Both the position numbers and the translations under genes were made by a program. The notes beneath the pieces are model-generated. The model was not told the origin of the DNA. It searched no databases and was given only the letters and a program-made list of their open reading frames with translations. From NCBI GenBank assembly GCA_024228115.1, contig JAAETT010000052.1, forward strand, positions 1 through 51,730: a stretch of 51,730 nucleotides of DNA, in the 5' to 3' direction. Of this stretch, positions 34,749-43,511 are shown one piece after another. Numbering within the stretch: the first letter of the stretch is position 1; each line of letters begins with the position of its first letter. Source of the DNA: a bacterium (lineage in GTDB: Bacteria; Myxococcota_A; UBA9160; UBA6930).

Positions 34749-36230
34749 TCAGTGCTCCGTGCGAGGCTCCAACTGCGCCTCCATCGAACGAAGCGCCACG
34801 TAGTATTTGTTCACGTTGCCTACGTAGACGACGGTCTCCCGGCCGATTCGCCTCCGGGCCACGTGCTCGACGTTGCCGAACCAACGGTTCGGGTCGAGCC
34901 CCTCCCGGGCCGCAGCCGCTCGCAGCCTGCGGATGCGGGCGGGGCCCGCGTTGTAGGCGGCGACCATGAAATCGAATCGTGTGGCGGGCGAGATCTCCGG
35001 GGCAGAGAAATAGTGGTCCCGAAGAAAGGCCAGGTAGCGTGCGCCGGCGCGGATGTTCGCCTCATCATCCTGGGCAACGTCCCGGACGTCCACATTCGGA
35101 TCTGCTGCCGTGGCGAGCTTGACCTGCATCACACCAACCGCTCCGTGGCGGCTCACCGCGGTGGAATCGAGCCGTGACTCCTGGAAGGCGATCGCGACCA
35201 GTTCCAACCAATCGAAGCCGTACTCCTCCGCGGAGCGCTCGAGGTAGGGCCGCAATCTTGCGATCCGTCCGCGGGTGGCCGGATTGACGGGATTGCGAAT
35301 CCAACGGGTCGTCTCGTAGTACCGACGAAACAGCAGATTGCCCGCGAATGTGCCTTCGCGCCGCGTTCGAACGTAGGCGTCCAGAGCCGCGCGAAGCTGG
35401 GGATTGTCCTTGCGAACCGCCCAGGCAAGCTCGCCGCCCTCGTTCACGCTGGCGCTTTCGACGACCAGGCCTTCCAGCAATTCCGACCAGACATCTGCGA
35501 GATGGTCGTCCGCAACCGTGTACGCATAGACGCCCGCGTGAACCATCTCGAGCAAGTCCTCGGTTTGAAGGGAGGGATCGGCGAGTTCGATGGTGACGGG
35601 CTCCAACCCCGCGGCGCGCAGCTCGTCATTCAGCCGCTCCAGATGGGAGACGTAGCTCGTGCCACTGGCAAGATGCACCTTCCGGCCCGCCAGATCCCAC
35701 GCAGTCGTGATGGGATCGGCATCCCGATGGCGGACGACCGCCTCCCGGACACCCCGACGATACGGACTGCTGAAGCTGATCAGCGCCTCACGCTCTGAGG
35801 TGATCGTGATGCCGGCCGCGGCAATATCTCCCCGACCATTGGCGATCGCTGGGATCAAGCGTTCGAAAGGCATCGCCACGAAGACCACGCGTGGCGGAAC
35901 CGGATCCGCCGTCCGCTCGGCGAGGAAGGCTTCGAAGCCCGTCATCAACTCGTACTCGAAGCCCCGCGGTCGCCCTTTGTCGACGAAATAGTTGGAGAGG
36001 TCGTAGCTCACCAGGACACGGACCATCGGAACGTCGCGCTCGAGCGGCTCGTCCTTGCGAACCTGAAGCATGCGAGCGAGCCGGGGATCCGGATCATCCC
36101 AGAGCGCGGGGATCGATTCCGGCTGGAGCCCCGAAAGTCGCCCCTCCGATTCCCCGCAAGCCACCAGGCAACCGATGGCCATTGCCGATGCGAGCCACGT
36201 CCGAGCCGCCCTATGCCGTTTCCGGGTCAC
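34749..36230 (-). CDS. MltF-like membrane-bound lytic murein transglycosylase
   Basis: 493 residues from GTG 36230. A lipoprotein signal ends in lipobox LVAC (Cys25). Residues 65-310 form a solute-binding-protein domain (VRVLVSYDLSNYFVD, GFEYELMTGFEAFLAE, GDIAAAGITITSEREALISFSSPY). About 325-480 is a family 1 SLT domain: catalytic Glu351 in AFQESRLD, GAVGVMQV, ARYLAFLRDHYF and AAYNAGPARI. MltF cleaves peptidoglycan glycan strands with anhydro-MurNAc ends; the binding domain regulates it in response to muropeptides. Outer-membrane anchored in the periplasm. Start is not backed by a strong ribosome site. Confidence 0.92.
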   Translation of the reverse strand: MTRKRHRAARTWLASAMAIGCLVACGESEGRLSGLQPESIPALWDDPDPRLARMLQVRKDEPLERDVPMVRVLVSYDLSNYFVDKGRPRGFEYELMTGFEAFLAERTADPVPPRVVFVAMPFERLIPAIANGRGDIAAAGITITSEREALISFSSPYRRGVREAVVRHRDADPITTAWDLAGRKVHLASGTSYVSHLERLNDELRAAGLEPVTIELADPSLQTEDLLEMVHAGVYAYTVADDHLADVWSELLEGLVVESASVNEGGELAWAVRKDNPQLRAALDAYVRTRREGTFAGNLLFRRYYETTRWIRNPVNPATRGRIARLRPYLERSAEEYGFDWLELVAIAFQESRLDSTAVSRHGAVGVMQVKLATAADPNVDVRDVAQDDEANIRAGARYLAFLRDHYFSAPEISPATRFDFMVAAYNAGPARIRRLRAAAAREGLDPNRWFGNVEHVARRRIGRETVVYVGNVNKYYVALRSMEAQLEPRTEH

Positions 36231-36289
36231 AGGTGGAGGATACGTCAGCCGGGGCCGCTCAACCCGATGAGCCTGGAATGCCGGTGGGA

Positions 36290-37860
36290 TCAGCCCGCGT
36301 CGATGGACCTGCGATCGGCGTCATCCCGCTTCACATAGGCCTTGGTCGGTTCCGACGGGCACTGGGAGTACTTCTGGGCTTCCTCGTTCACCTTCCCGCC
36401 CTTGCCGAGGAACGGGATCCGAAGTTTGCCAATCGGAAGGAGTTCGAGTGCCAAGGTGACCGCATGGCGAAGGAAGTAGGGGTTCTTTGCAATGAAGACG
36501 AGCGTGTCCCAGATGAATTGCGGACGGAAGTAGAACTCCCGCGTGCAGCGCTTCTGCCAGCCCTCGGAGTCGAAACCCGGGATCGTGAGCGCGCCGGCAT
36601 CGGCGCTCCAGCCCCAACGTTTCTCGAAGGCCGTGCTCGTGCCTTCGTCCCAGCCCTGGGTATGCCACCAGCGCGGCTCGACCAGGCCTTCCTTCACCGC
36701 CTCGGTGTACATCTCCGTCCCGGGATAGCCGATCGTCACGAAGAACATCGCCATGCTGGGGCGGATCTTCTTCGCGAACTCGAGGCTGGTGCGAATCGTC
36801 TCGTCGGTCTCGCCGGGGCATCCGACCAGGAACGTCGTGTACGTCCGGATACCGAGCTTGTTGGTCCACTCGTGGGCGCGCTCGACCTGGCCTTCCGGCA
36901 CGTCCTTGTGGATCCGCTTCGGGATGTCCGGGTGGCCGGATTCGACACCGAAGTTGATCGCATGACAGCCGGCCTTCTTCATGAGGGTCAGCAGCTCTTC
37001 GGTCACGCAATCGACCCGCGTATTGCAACGCCAGGCGACGTCCACACCGCTCTCGATCAGCTTCTCACAGAATTCGACGACCCTACTTCTTCTTGGCCGT
37101 GAACGTACTGTCCCGGAAGGAATACCCGCGCACACCGAATTCCTTGTGGAGCCGTACGATGTCCGAAACAGCGCGTTCGGGTGAATGGAAACGGATCTTC
37201 TTTCCGGTGGTGGTCGGTGCGTCGCAATAGGTGCACTTGAACGGGCAACCGCGCGTGATCATCAGTCCGACCACCGGCGGCCCGGGGAGCGTCGGAATCT
37301 TGTACTTCATCACGTCGACCATGCCGTAGTCGATCGGTGCGAAGTCATCGAGTTCCTTGTAGATGGAGCGCGGCGGATTCGTGACGACCAGCCCGAGCGG
37401 ATCCCGGTAGATGACACCCTTGATGTCCTTCAGGCAATCGGGCAGCGTGCCCTGCTCCATCGCCTTGCAGACTTCGATCATGGTCAGCTCGCCCTCACCG
37501 GAAATGGCGAAGTCGAAATGTTCACTGAGCATGAAGATATCGGTGTGGGTCGAGCTGATGTGCGCCCCCCCCCGATCACGATCGGAATCTCGGGCGCCAG
37601 TTCTTTCAGCCAGAAACACGCCTCGAGCGTGGCCGGCAACTGCGGCGTCATCACCGGGAAACCCACCAGGTCCGGCTCCATCGCGATGGTGCGATCGGCG
37701 GTCTCCTTGACGGTCAGACCCTCGATGTCCGCATCGATCACACCCGCTTCGACACCCGCGCGCCTCAGTTCGGCGGCGATGTAGAGGATGCCCATCGGCG
37801 GAAGCCGTACTCGGGCTTTTCACCCGGCAGGGTCGAGGGATAGACGAGGGTGACCTTCAT
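36290..37860 (-). pseudogene. B12-binding-domain radical SAM protein, broken by three frameshifts
   Basis: ATG 37860 begins MKVTLVYPSTLPGEKPEYGF. Then one base is missing near 37799 and PMGILYIAAELRRAGVEAGVIDAD continues in a second frame (cobalamin-binding Rossmann-like domain). A second break sits in a run of nine C (37565-37573); a tenth would restore IGGGGAHISSTHTDIF. The SAM domain follows with the 4Fe-4S motif CPFKCTYC in TRGCPFKCTYCDAP. A third break near 37083-37088 separates RDSTFTAKKK from VVEFCEKLIESGVDVAWRCN; the rest (NFGVESGHPDIPKRI, FLVGCPGETDETI) is intact to the stop. Relatives methylate or rearrange unactivated carbons, as in hopanoid or bacteriochlorophyll pathways; substrate unknown. 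Homopolymer and repeated AAG context suggest possible sequence error. Confidence 0.85.
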
Positions 37861-37949
37861 CAGGAGGGGGGCCTTTCGCTCAAACCGCGTTTGGCAGCAC
37901 GGGCAAAATAGGACAGAACCGACGAACGGGATCCGTGGGGCGGAAACCT

Positions 37950-37978
37950 ATTCTCTCATCGGTTGGGTGAGTGATCAA
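37950..37978 (-). promoter_or_regulatory. Candidate promoter of the radical SAM gene
   Basis: On the minus strand TTGATC (37978-37973) and GAGAAT (37955-37950) are separated by 17 bases, matching a sigma-70-like layout with four of six bases in each box. The leader would be about 80 bases. It overlaps the 37946-37993 hairpin. Confidence 0.35.
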
Positions 37979-38113
37979 CCACACGAGATAGGTAACTCAT
38001 TTCGTTGTGGAAACAGCGTTCATCCCCGCTGGGATGCTGTTCTACCGCTGACCCCTGCAGGCGATCAACGGCGCACGCGGGCACCGCGATCCAGCAGGAA
38101 GCACCGAGAAAAC

Positions 38114-38134
38114 GCCGGAGATCGATGCTCCGGC
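38114..38134 (-). terminator. Hairpin with T-run
   Basis: GCCGGAG (38114-38120) and CTCCGGC (38128-38134) form a 7-bp stem. Read on the minus strand it is followed by GTTTTC, the best intrinsic-terminator candidate behind the cytochrome c fragment. Confidence 0.5.
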
Positions 38135-38137
38135 TTT

Positions 38138-38159
38138 GGGCTCGTAAGAGTTCGAGCCC
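38138..38159 (-). terminator. Second hairpin in the same spacer
   Basis: GGGCTCG (38138-38144) and CGAGCCC (38153-38159), 7-bp perfect stem with an 8-base loop, 3 bases from the neighbouring hairpin at 38114-38134. Confidence 0.4.
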
Positions 38160-38169
38160 TCCGAACGGT

Positions 38170-38217
38170 AGACGGCCCGGCCCGCGTCGGAGGACACAGA
38201 AGCGGGCCGGGCCGTCT
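38170..38217 (-). terminator. Long GC-rich inverted repeat behind the cytochrome fragment
   Basis: AGACGGCCCGGCCCGC (38170-38185) and its exact complement (38202-38217) give a 16-bp perfect stem with a 16-base loop, beginning 8 bases past the cytochrome stop. No U tract follows it directly. Confidence 0.6.
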
Positions 38218-38225
38218 GTTGGGAC

Positions 38226-38600
38226 TCACGGGCAGGGCGGTAGGTTCATCTCCGATACCCATTGGGTGATGAGGGCCAGGCCGTCCTCGTAGATCAGGTT
38301 CTTCTCGATTTCTGGCATCTTGACCGCCGGGCGAAGGTGATCGAATCGCCTCACCAGGATCGATCTCGAGGCGTCGCCCGGCTCGATGTCGTAGGTGAGG
38401 CCGAGCTTGCCCGGACCCGCTGCGACCGGCTGGTTGCAGATGCCGGCGTTCACGCCAGTGGGCCGGTTGTAGTCCAGCCAGAGACCGGTTGGTCCTGCGC
38501 GGCCCGCCGGGTTGTGGCAGTGGGCGCAGTTCTCTTCCAGGTAGGCACGGGCTCTTTCCGCAACCGTGCCCGTGCTCGGATCGTCCCAGACCGGCAACAA
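38226..38600 (-). pseudogene. C-terminal fragment of an SO_2930-type c-type cytochrome
   Basis: 124 codons with recognisable similarity, from LLPVWDDPSTGTVAERARAYLEENCAHCHN to the stop. CAHCH is a haem-c attachment site; NPAGRAGPTGLWLDYN and KMPEIEKNLIYEDGLALITQWVSEM match the C-terminal part of the diheme SO_2930/HNE_0200-type cytochrome family. The full family is 350 residues or more with a signal peptide; here no start codon with a signal precedes, and the similarity ends near 38600, where the upstream leader of the divergent carboxylesterase begins. So it is a 5'-truncated remnant, with its terminator hairpins still in place. Confidence 0.75.
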
Positions 38601-38709
38601 CGGGGCCTGGGCCGATTGGGACGATCTCGACCGGCTGCCCCATTCTGAGGGTGGCCAGAATGCCGCGAAATCGGCCGCTGGGTCAATAGCCAATCGGCCC
38701 GGGCGCTTC

Positions 38710-38769
38710 CGGCACCCCCCGCCCTGCGTGGTTATCCTCCGGCGCTCCCCGCCCTTGGTGGGGATATCG
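38710..38769. repeat. Imperfect 30-bp tandem duplication upstream of the carboxylesterase
   Basis: Two 30-base units (38710-38739, 38740-38769) each begin CGGC and share CCCCGCCCT and GGT blocks, with roughly a quarter of positions differing. They lie directly before the ribosome site of the esterase. Possibly duplicated regulatory DNA; possibly chance in GC-rich sequence. Confidence 0.35.
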
Positions 38770-38780
38770 GAGGAGAGAAG

Positions 38781-40592
38781 ATGGGATTCCTCAAGTGGAT
38801 GTGGGCAGTGCCGGCATTGTTGCTTGCCTGCAGCTCGGGCCCGAAACCGGAGGCTGGAGCCGATTTCACTTCGATCCGGCAGACCCCGAGCGGGCCCGTG
38901 GTCGGTTTCACGAACACCTACGGCTCCCACGCCTGGTTGGGGCTCCCTTTCGCCCAGGCCCCCGTCGGCAACCTGCGTTGGCGAGCGCCCAGGGCCCACC
39001 CGACGTGGAACGAACCCCGCGAAGCACTCTCTTTCGGCTCGTCTTGCGTGCAGTTCGCGAGCGAAATGGGAGGAGACCTCTCGGCGGATCCGGGCGAGCC
39101 GGTGGGTGACGAGGACTGCCTCTTCTTGAACGTGTATGCGCCGCGAAGCGAGGATGCGAAAGCAGCGGCGGCCGCCAACCGCCCCGTGCTCTTCTGGATC
39201 CACGGCGGTGGCAACACCATCGGAACGTCTGCCTTCTACGACGGCGGGCGGCTGGCCGCCGAAGAGGACGTGGTCGTCGTCACCGTGAACTACCGGCTCG
39301 GCGCGTTCGGGTGGTTTCGAAACCCGGCGCTCCGCGAGGGTGCGAGCCCCGAAGAAAGCTCCGGTAACTTCGCGCTTCTCGACCTCGCAGCGGCCCTCGG
39401 CTGGGTGCGCGAACACATCGGCAGCTTCGGCGGCGATCCGGGCAATATCACGATCTTCGGCGAATCGGCCGGCGGCCATAACGTGTTGATGCTCTACACC
39501 TCGCCGATCGCTCGCGGGCTCTTCCACCGCGCAATCGTCCAGAGCGGTGGCACCTGGGCCGAGCAGCCGGCCCGGGGTGAGAACCCGATGGATGCGGACG
39601 AACCGGGGCACGAGAAGAGCAGTGCCGAGATCGTCTTCACGCGCCTCATCGCGGAAGGAATCGCCGAGGATCGTGAAGCCGCGAAGAAGCGACTGGCGGA
39701 GATGACCCACCGAGAACTCGCCGCGTTCCTCCGCGAACAGGATGCCTTCGCCTTGCTCGGCAGCTACGACGACAGCGGCATCGGCATGTACGCGATGCCG
39801 AAACCGTTCACCGATGGTGTCGTGCTCCCGGCGGACGGAATCCGCGGCGGCCTCGAACGACCAGATGGCCATGCCGACGTGCCGATCCTGCTCGGATCGA
39901 ACCGGGATGAGAACAAGCTCTTCCTCTTCTTCGATCCGGAATATGTGGATCGCTGGTTCGGGATCTGGCCCCAGGTCCACGACGAGGCGCGCTACCTCAC
40001 GACGGCCGAGTACATGACGCGCCATTGGAAGGCCACGGGTGTCGACGAACTGGCCGAGATTCTTGCGCCCCAGCAGCCGGGCCATGTGTTCGGCTACCGC
40101 TTCGATTGGGACGACGAGCCGACCCTTCTCGGGAAGGACCTCGGGCAGCTTCTCGGTGCGGCCCACGGCTTCGAGATCCCCTTCGTATTCGGGCATTGGA
40201 ACATCGGGCCTCAGACCAGCCTGCTCTTCACCGAGGAGAACCTCCCCGGCCGCGAAGCACTCTCCACGGCCATGCGTTCGTACTGGGCACAATTCGCGGC
40301 CAGCGGGAATCCGGGCCGTGGCCGCCGAGGGGATCTTCCGGCCTGGAAGGCCTGGGATCCAGATGAGGCAGCTGAAAAATGGCTGCGACTCGACGCCGCA
40401 GCCGAGGGCGGACTGCGCATGGCGCGTGAAATCGAAACCAGCGCCGGGATCATTGCCGCCCTATCCGACGATGCGCGCCTGACCGACCCGGCCAACCGCT
40501 GCGCCGTTGCCAGGGCGATGCTCGATTGGGATCGCCTGGAGCCCGAAACGCTCGAGGCCCTGGATTGCGGCAACGAACTGGTCCATCCGTAG
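38781..40592 (+). CDS. Type B carboxylesterase lipoprotein
   Basis: 603 residues; ATG 38781 has GGAGGAGA upstream. Signal with lipobox LLAC (Cys17), so probably anchored in the periplasm or outer membrane. Carboxylesterase/cholinesterase family: EDCLFLNVYAP, oxyanion HGGG at 141-144, nucleophile Ser229 in GESAGG, acid in SNRDENKLF and histidine in AAHGFEIPFVFG. Hydrolyses carboxylic esters; substrate unknown. Its TAG stop shares one base with the glnS GTG start (TAGTG), an unusual pairing of a secreted esterase with a tRNA synthetase. Confidence 0.92.
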   Translation: MGFLKWMWAVPALLLACSSGPKPEAGADFTSIRQTPSGPVVGFTNTYGSHAWLGLPFAQAPVGNLRWRAPRAHPTWNEPREALSFGSSCVQFASEMGGDLSADPGEPVGDEDCLFLNVYAPRSEDAKAAAAANRPVLFWIHGGGNTIGTSAFYDGGRLAAEEDVVVVTVNYRLGAFGWFRNPALREGASPEESSGNFALLDLAAALGWVREHIGSFGGDPGNITIFGESAGGHNVLMLYTSPIARGLFHRAIVQSGGTWAEQPARGENPMDADEPGHEKSSAEIVFTRLIAEGIAEDREAAKKRLAEMTHRELAAFLREQDAFALLGSYDDSGIGMYAMPKPFTDGVVLPADGIRGGLERPDGHADVPILLGSNRDENKLFLFFDPEYVDRWFGIWPQVHDEARYLTTAEYMTRHWKATGVDELAEILAPQQPGHVFGYRFDWDDEPTLLGKDLGQLLGAAHGFEIPFVFGHWNIGPQTSLLFTEENLPGREALSTAMRSYWAQFAASGNPGRGRRGDLPAWKAWDPDEAAEKWLRLDAAAEGGLRMAREIETSAGIIAALSDDARLTDPANRCAVARAMLDWDRLEPETLEALDCGNELVHP

Positions 40593-42277
40593 TGGCCGAC
40601 GAAACGGCACCGCCGGAGGACTTCATCCGCCAGATCATTCGCGAGGAACTCGCGGCTGGAAAGGTCGGTGGGGTCGTGACGCGATTCCCGCCGGAACCGA
40701 ATGGGCACCTTCACATCGGACATGCGGCGGCGATCTGCCAGAACTTCCTCGTGGCCGAGGAGTTCGGCGGGCGCTGCCATCTGCGTTTCGACGATACGAA
40801 CCCGGCGGCCGAGGAAGCGCGTTACGCCGAGTTGATGATGGAGGACATTCGTTGGCTCGGCTTCGATTGGGGCGACCATCTCCACCACACCTCCGATTAC
40901 TTCGAGCAGATCTTCGAGTTCGCATGCGTCCTGCTCCGCGAAGGCACCGCCTTCGTCTGCGACCTCAGCTCCGAAGAGATCGCCGCGCACCGAGGCACGC
41001 TGAAAGAACCGGGAACCGCGAGCCCTTACAGGGAGCGAAGCCCGGAAGAGAACCTCGACCTCTTCCAACGCATGCGCGCCGGAGAGTTCAAACCCGGCGA
41101 ACGAGTCCTTCGCGCCAAGATCGACATGGGCTCATCGGTGCTGCCCATGCGCGATCCGATTCTCTACCGGATCCAGGCCACTTCCCATCCGCGCACGGGA
41201 ACGACCTGGCCCATCTACCCCATGTACGACTTCGCCCACAGCCTCTCGGACGCGATCGAGGGCATCACACACTCGCTCTGCAGCCACGAATTCGTGGATC
41301 GCAGGCCTCTCTACGATTGGATCCTCGAGCACGTCGGCATTCCGGCCCCGCGGCCTCGGCAGATCGAATTCGGACGTGTCGGCCTCACCCATACGGTGAT
41401 GAGCAAGCGGCATCTGGCCCGACTGATCGATGCGGGCATCATCCGCGATTGGGACGATCCTCGCATGCCGACGCTCTCGGGCATGCGCCGGCGCGGCTAC
41501 ACCCCGGAATCGATCCGCAGATTCTGTACAGGCGTCGGCCTCACCCGCCAGCCGAAGACCGTCGACCTTGCGCGGCTCGAGTTCGAGATCCGCGAGCATC
41601 TGAACGAGGTGGCACCCCGCTTCATGGGAGTCCAGCGTCCCCTCAAGCTCATCGTCGAGAACTACCCCGAGGACGGGAGCGAAGAGCTTTCGGCGGTCAA
41701 CAATCCTCAAGATCCGACGGCCGGGAGCCGGGAGGTGCCCTTCTCCCGGGAACTCTGGATCGAACAGGATGATTTCGCGGAAGACCCTCCGAAGAAATTC
41801 CACCGGCTCACACCAGGCAAGGAGGTACGGCTCCGTTACGCCTACCTCGTCACCTGCACCGACGTCGTGAAGGATGCCGACGGCCAGGTCATCGAGGTGC
41901 ATTGCCGCTACGACCCGGAAACCCGGGGTGGCGATGCACCGGATGGGCGCAAGGTTCGCGGCACGATCCACTGGGTCTCGGCCCGCCATGCGAAGCCGGC
42001 GGAACTGCGTCTCTACGAGGTGCTCTTCCGGGATGAAGAACCGGATCCCCGGGACGAGGGCTTCGAGGACGCACTCAACCCGGATTCGCTGGAAACGCTG
42101 GATCCCGCTTGGCTGGAACCTTCGTTGGCAGATGCGCCTGCGGGCACCCGCCTGCAACTCGAGCGGCTCGGCTACTTCTGCATCGATCCGGACTCGACCG
42201 CGGACAAGCCCGTCCTGAACCGGATCGTCGGCCTTCGCGATACCTGGGGAAAGCTCGCGAAGCGCGGAAAAGCGTAG
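40592..42277 (+). CDS. glnS: Glutaminyl-tRNA synthetase
   Basis: 561 residues from GTG 40592. Charges tRNA-Gln in the cytoplasm. Class I motifs: PPEPNGHLHIGHA (HIGH at 41-44) and VMSKR around Met270 (KMSKS equivalent). RFDDTNPAAEEARYAELMMEDIRWLGFDWGD, PIYPMYDFAHSLSDAIEGITHSLCSHEF and the C-terminal anticodon-binding barrels (YPEDGSEELSAVNNP, GKEVRLRYAYLVTC, GYFCIDPDS) define GlnRS rather than GluRS. The stop codon straddles the left end of the insertion sequence: T and A belong to the target site, G to the element, and the pre-insertion sequence also reads TAG, so the protein is unchanged. Confidence 0.97.
   Translation: MADETAPPEDFIRQIIREELAAGKVGGVVTRFPPEPNGHLHIGHAAAICQNFLVAEEFGGRCHLRFDDTNPAAEEARYAELMMEDIRWLGFDWGDHLHHTSDYFEQIFEFACVLLREGTAFVCDLSSEEIAAHRGTLKEPGTASPYRERSPEENLDLFQRMRAGEFKPGERVLRAKIDMGSSVLPMRDPILYRIQATSHPRTGTTWPIYPMYDFAHSLSDAIEGITHSLCSHEFVDRRPLYDWILEHVGIPAPRPRQIEFGRVGLTHTVMSKRHLARLIDAGIIRDWDDPRMPTLSGMRRRGYTPESIRRFCTGVGLTRQPKTVDLARLEFEIREHLNEVAPRFMGVQRPLKLIVENYPEDGSEELSAVNNPQDPTAGSREVPFSRELWIEQDDFAEDPPKKFHRLTPGKEVRLRYAYLVTCTDVVKDADGQVIEVHCRYDPETRGGDAPDGRKVRGTIHWVSARHAKPAELRLYEVLFRDEEPDPRDEGFEDALNPDSLETLDPAWLEPSLADAPAGTRLQLERLGYFCIDPDSTADKPVLNRIVGLRDTWGKLAKRGKA
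42268..42276. repeat. Target-site duplication, left copy
   Basis: AAAAGCGTA directly abuts the left inverted repeat and is repeated exactly at 43512-43520. Nine bases is the usual IS1 duplication length. Confidence 0.9.
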
Positions 42278-42301
42278 GTTGTGCCCGCGAGAATCCTGCT
42301 G
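42277..42301 (+). repeat. Left terminal inverted repeat of the insertion sequence
   Basis: Starts GGTTGTGCCCGCGAGA, then one mismatched base, then TCCTGCTG. It matches the right end (43487-43511) at 24 of 25 positions. The GGT...TG start recalls IS1 ends. Confidence 0.92.
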
Positions 42302-42362
42302 ATGTGAGGATTGGACGCCAGGAAGGCGTATCCGGCGATTCACGTCAGCTCGGGGTTCCAAG

Positions 42363-43460
42363 CTAGGCGGCGTAGCGGAGCAAGTGAGCCCGGGCACAAG
42401 GGAGCTGGCGCGTCGGGATCCGCCCGAAATAGGCCTTGCGGAGAGGTTCTGGGAGTTCGATCCGAGACGGAAAGACGCGTTGCCCCAGGACCTTCTCCCA
42501 GCTGAGCGGCACGCGGTCCAGGCCCAAGACCATTCCGGGTGTCCCCCCACCCCTTCGCTCGGAGAGCTGCTTCACGTGGTTCCTCCACACCCGGTGGATC
42601 ACCTCTCTCCACACCATCGCCTGGTTCCGCTTCGAGAAGGCGATCGTCTCGCGCTTGTGATTGCCCCCGCCGTGGCGAAGCAACAAGTGGTAGAGGTTCA
42701 CGGGGAAGAGTGGGTTCTGGGGGACCCGAGGCACCTTCGACGATGTGATCTCGTGCTGGAACACTCGGCCCTGGAGCTTGCGCAGCGCTGGCGGGTACTG
42801 GTGGTGATCGTCGGAGCGGAGAAAACCTGTTGAGCCCTCGGGAAGCACCAGAGCGAGGGCCTCGGAAACGCCCTGCTCGATGGAGCGAGGATGGGGTCTC
42901 CCGTAGCGAGCCTCGAGTTCCTTCCGCCTCTCCTTCTGGCGGCGCGTCATGCGGCCCTTGCGGCGCAGCTCGGAGACGGTCGTGGCGTAGACGTAGTGAC
43001 TCTCGGCGCCGACCACCGTGTTCAGATGCGTGACCCAGTACTGGCTGAACTCGAAAGTCTCGAAACCGTCGAGGACGAGGGGCTCCACGGGTGGAGTACG
43101 AGGACGCCTGAGTTCGTGGTAGGCCAGGCAGTGGCGGCCGGCGCGGCCGAGTTGGAGTGCCACGGTGGAAGGCGAGACGTCGTGGATGCGGGCCATCTGG
43201 CGAAGGCCCGCGCAGGCCAGGCTGGTCTTGACCAGAGGGAGAAGGAGGTCGGGGCGCTTCAGCCAATAGGTGGTGGAGAACGTCTGAGTACTGAAAGACC
43301 GGCCGCAGTGTGAACAGAGGTAGCGCTGGATGCGGCGCCTATCGCTTTGGCGGAAGTGGAATCCGTCGCGCTTGTACGGCCAACCCGTTGGATTCTGGTG
43401 GTATTCACACCTAGGGTTCGGGCAGTGCGGAGGCTGAAAGGCTTGATCGGACGCGGACAT
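42363..43460 (-). CDS. IS1-like transposase with N-terminal zinc finger
   Basis: 365 residues. Cysteines 13, 18, 49 and 52 (CPNPRC ... CSHC) form a zinc ribbon followed by GRSFSTQTFSTTYWLKRPDLL, as in InsA-type IS1 N-termini. A helix-turn-helix (GLRQMARIHDVSPSTVALQLGR) follows. The catalytic region has VLDGFETFEFSQYW, FLRSDDHHQYPPAL and the late KRETIAFSKRNQAM...WRNHVK block, similar to the ETI-FSKS part of IS1 InsB. A DDE-type transposase in one reading frame, longer than classical IS1 but like single-frame members. Enclosed by inverted repeats and target duplication, which confirms mobility. Confidence 0.85.
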   Translation of the reverse strand: MSASDQAFQPPHCPNPRCEYHQNPTGWPYKRDGFHFRQSDRRRIQRYLCSHCGRSFSTQTFSTTYWLKRPDLLLPLVKTSLACAGLRQMARIHDVSPSTVALQLGRAGRHCLAYHELRRPRTPPVEPLVLDGFETFEFSQYWVTHLNTVVGAESHYVYATTVSELRRKGRMTRRQKERRKELEARYGRPHPRSIEQGVSEALALVLPEGSTGFLRSDDHHQYPPALRKLQGRVFQHEITSSKVPRVPQNPLFPVNLYHLLLRHGGGNHKRETIAFSKRNQAMVWREVIHRVWRNHVKQLSERRGGGTPGMVLGLDRVPLSWEKVLGQRVFPSRIELPEPLRKAYFGRIPTRQLPCARAHLLRYAA

Positions 43461-43486
43461 GCGCCTTCACGCTGCCAGTACCATGC

Positions 43487-43511
43487 CAGCAGGAATCTCG
43501 CGGGCACAACC
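43487..43511 (-). repeat. Right terminal inverted repeat of the insertion sequence
   Basis: Reverse complement of the left end with a single mismatch in 25 bases. It sits 26 bases upstream of the transposase start, so may include its promoter. Confidence 0.92.

Larger units (their letters stand above)
37861..38225. other. Hairpin-rich spacer
   Basis: About 365 bases without a gene, between the radical SAM gene and the cytochrome c fragment (both minus strand). It contains five hairpins: 37946-37993 (ACCTAT/ATAGGT outer stem, GGTTG/CAACC inner stem), 38013-38040, 38114-38134, 38138-38159 and 38170-38217. The last three are perfect and may be terminators for the cytochrome gene. No known riboswitch or RNA family was recognised. 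Confidence 0.5.
42277..43511 (-). mobile_element. Complete IS1-like insertion sequence
   Basis: 1235 bp, bounded by 25-bp inverted repeats with one mismatch and flanked by an exact 9-bp duplication. It carries one full-length transposase gene on the minus strand. Exact duplication, near-identical ends and an open gene indicate a recent insertion. It lies between glnS and prs. Joining the flanks gives the ancestral glnS end and a glnS-prs gap of about 170 bases. Confidence 0.92.

Noticed and set aside
38138-38159. tRNA-like element suggested by GGGCTCG...CGAGCCC
   Set aside because: Only one stem is present; no cloverleaf, no T-arm consensus, no acceptor stem.
38601-40292. Minus-strand frame continuing upstream from the cytochrome fragment through the esterase
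   Set aside because: Only the part below 38600 resembles a protein family. The rest is antisense to the carboxylesterase.
41132-42550. Minus-strand frame opposite glnS
   Set aside because: Antisense shadow of GlnRS; no motifs.
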